Shown one piece after another: positions 63,719-64,000 of a stretch of 64,000 bases of DNA. A program made the translations under genes and the position numbers. Position 1 is the first letter of the stretch. Every line of letters starts with the position of its first letter. Under the pieces are notes generated by a model. It was given only the letters and a program-made list of their open reading frames with translations. It was not told the DNA's origin and searched no databases. The stretch is from an uncultured Flavobacteriales bacterium (GTDB lineage: Bacteria > Bacteroidota > Bacteroidia > Flavobacteriales_D > Parvicellaceae): assembly GCA_913030835.1 (NCBI GenBank), contig CAJWDP010000013.1, positions 1 through 64,000 on the forward strand, written 5' to 3'.

Positions 63719-64000
63719 ATGGGTTTTGTTAAAGAATTGGAACGAAGAGGTATGGTTCATGATATCATGCCAGGAACGGAAGAAGAACTTGCTAAGGGTG
63801 TAGCATCGGGCTATATTGGTTTTGATCCTACGTCCGATTCTCTTCACATTGGAAATCTCGTTCAGGTGATGACTCTTGTCCATTTTCAAAGAGCGGGCCA
63901 TAAACCAATAGCCTTGGTTGGTGGAGCAACAGGAATGGTTGGAGATCCATCGGGTAAGTCGCAAGAGCGTAACTTGTTGGATGTTGAAACACTAAGAAGA
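63719..64000 (+). CDS. tyrS: Tyrosine--tRNA ligase (N-terminal part, cut by window end)
   Basis: The first 94 codons are present. The translation begins [19 protein letters not shown] and contains [16 protein letters not shown] with the class I HIGH-type motif HIGN, then [20 protein letters not shown] with the tyrosine/ATP-site GGATGxVGDPSG typical of TyrS. Start at 63719, just downstream of a full promoter. The rest, including KMSKS, lies outside the window. Confidence 0.95.
   Translation, partial: MGFVKELERRGMVHDIMPGTEEELAKGVASGYIGFDPTSDSLHIGNLVQVMTLVHFQRAGHKPIALVGGATGMVGDPSGKSQERNLLDVETLRR

Overview
The window looks like a chromosomal segment of a Bacteroidota species, most likely a Flavobacteriales-type marine or aquatic bacterium. 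The evidence is: a type IX secretion (T9SS) C-terminal sorting domain and SprB-type repeats on a 1,488-residue surface protein, a CHU_C-like domain, many small secreted proteins of unknown function, few Shine-Dalgarno sequences, and many matches to the Bacteroidota -7 promoter element TAnnTTTG. I see no rRNA, insertion sequence, integrase, phage gene or CRISPR array. One partial tRNA lies at the left edge, and a truncated tyrS runs off the right edge.

Layout. 1-2.4 kb: tRNA 3' end, two small secreted proteins, a duplicated terminator block and an SDR-type reductase. 2.5-9.1 kb: a large AsmA-like protein converging on a large secreted BNR/sortilin-type repeat protein. 9.4-13.2 kb: two lipoproteins, a GNAT acetyltransferase, an amidohydrolase and a small secreted protein. 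13.3-16.8 kb: folE, cysS and an exported C1 peptidase, closed by a terminator. 16.9-25.1 kb: a dense co-directional run (yidD, ACMSD-like decarboxylase, M1 peptidase, lgt, PhoX-like lipoprotein, ABC ATPase, ABC permease with a 40-residue His-rich insert, DUF3299-like exported protein) joined mostly by 4-nt overlaps. 25.1-27.1 kb: waaA and a beta-barrel-like protein on the minus strand.

27.2-35.4 kb is a nucleotide-sugar operon. It holds the four-enzyme route from UDP-GlcNAc to UDP-diacetamido-glucuronate (WbpA/B/E/D type), UDP-glucose dehydrogenase plus UDP-xylose synthase, dTDP-glucose 4,6-dehydratase and a CpsB/YwqE-type phosphatase, but no glycosyltransferase or flippase. 35.4-38.9 kb, minus strand: fabD, a BI-1 family protein, queD, a MerR regulator and an outer-membrane-like protein. 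39.0-54.0 kb is mostly housekeeping: hemE, an OmpA-domain protein, a UMF1 transporter, L-2-hydroxyglutarate oxidase, an M23 peptidase, alaS, an HD protein, hisS-hutH, a membrane protein, DUF4159 and rlmD. 54.1-64 kb: rocD, the giant T9SS adhesin with its small partner gene, an NAD-dependent epimerase-like protein, a tandem SiaB-like protein and tyrS.

Best leads: (a) the overlapping ABC operon whose permease carries a DHHGH-repeat loop next to a DUF3299-like protein, suggesting a metal-linked exporter or importer; (b) several genes, three with forced or likely GTG starts, whose -7 promoter box lies only 4-7 nt before the start codon, implying leaderless or near-leaderless transcripts; (c) a two-domain SiaB-like protein whose second half lacks the glycine-rich ATP box; (d) a lamin-tail-like domain inserted inside a SprB repeat, the whole composite duplicated with an exact 774-nt period. 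All functions are read from sequence motifs alone. No database search was run.
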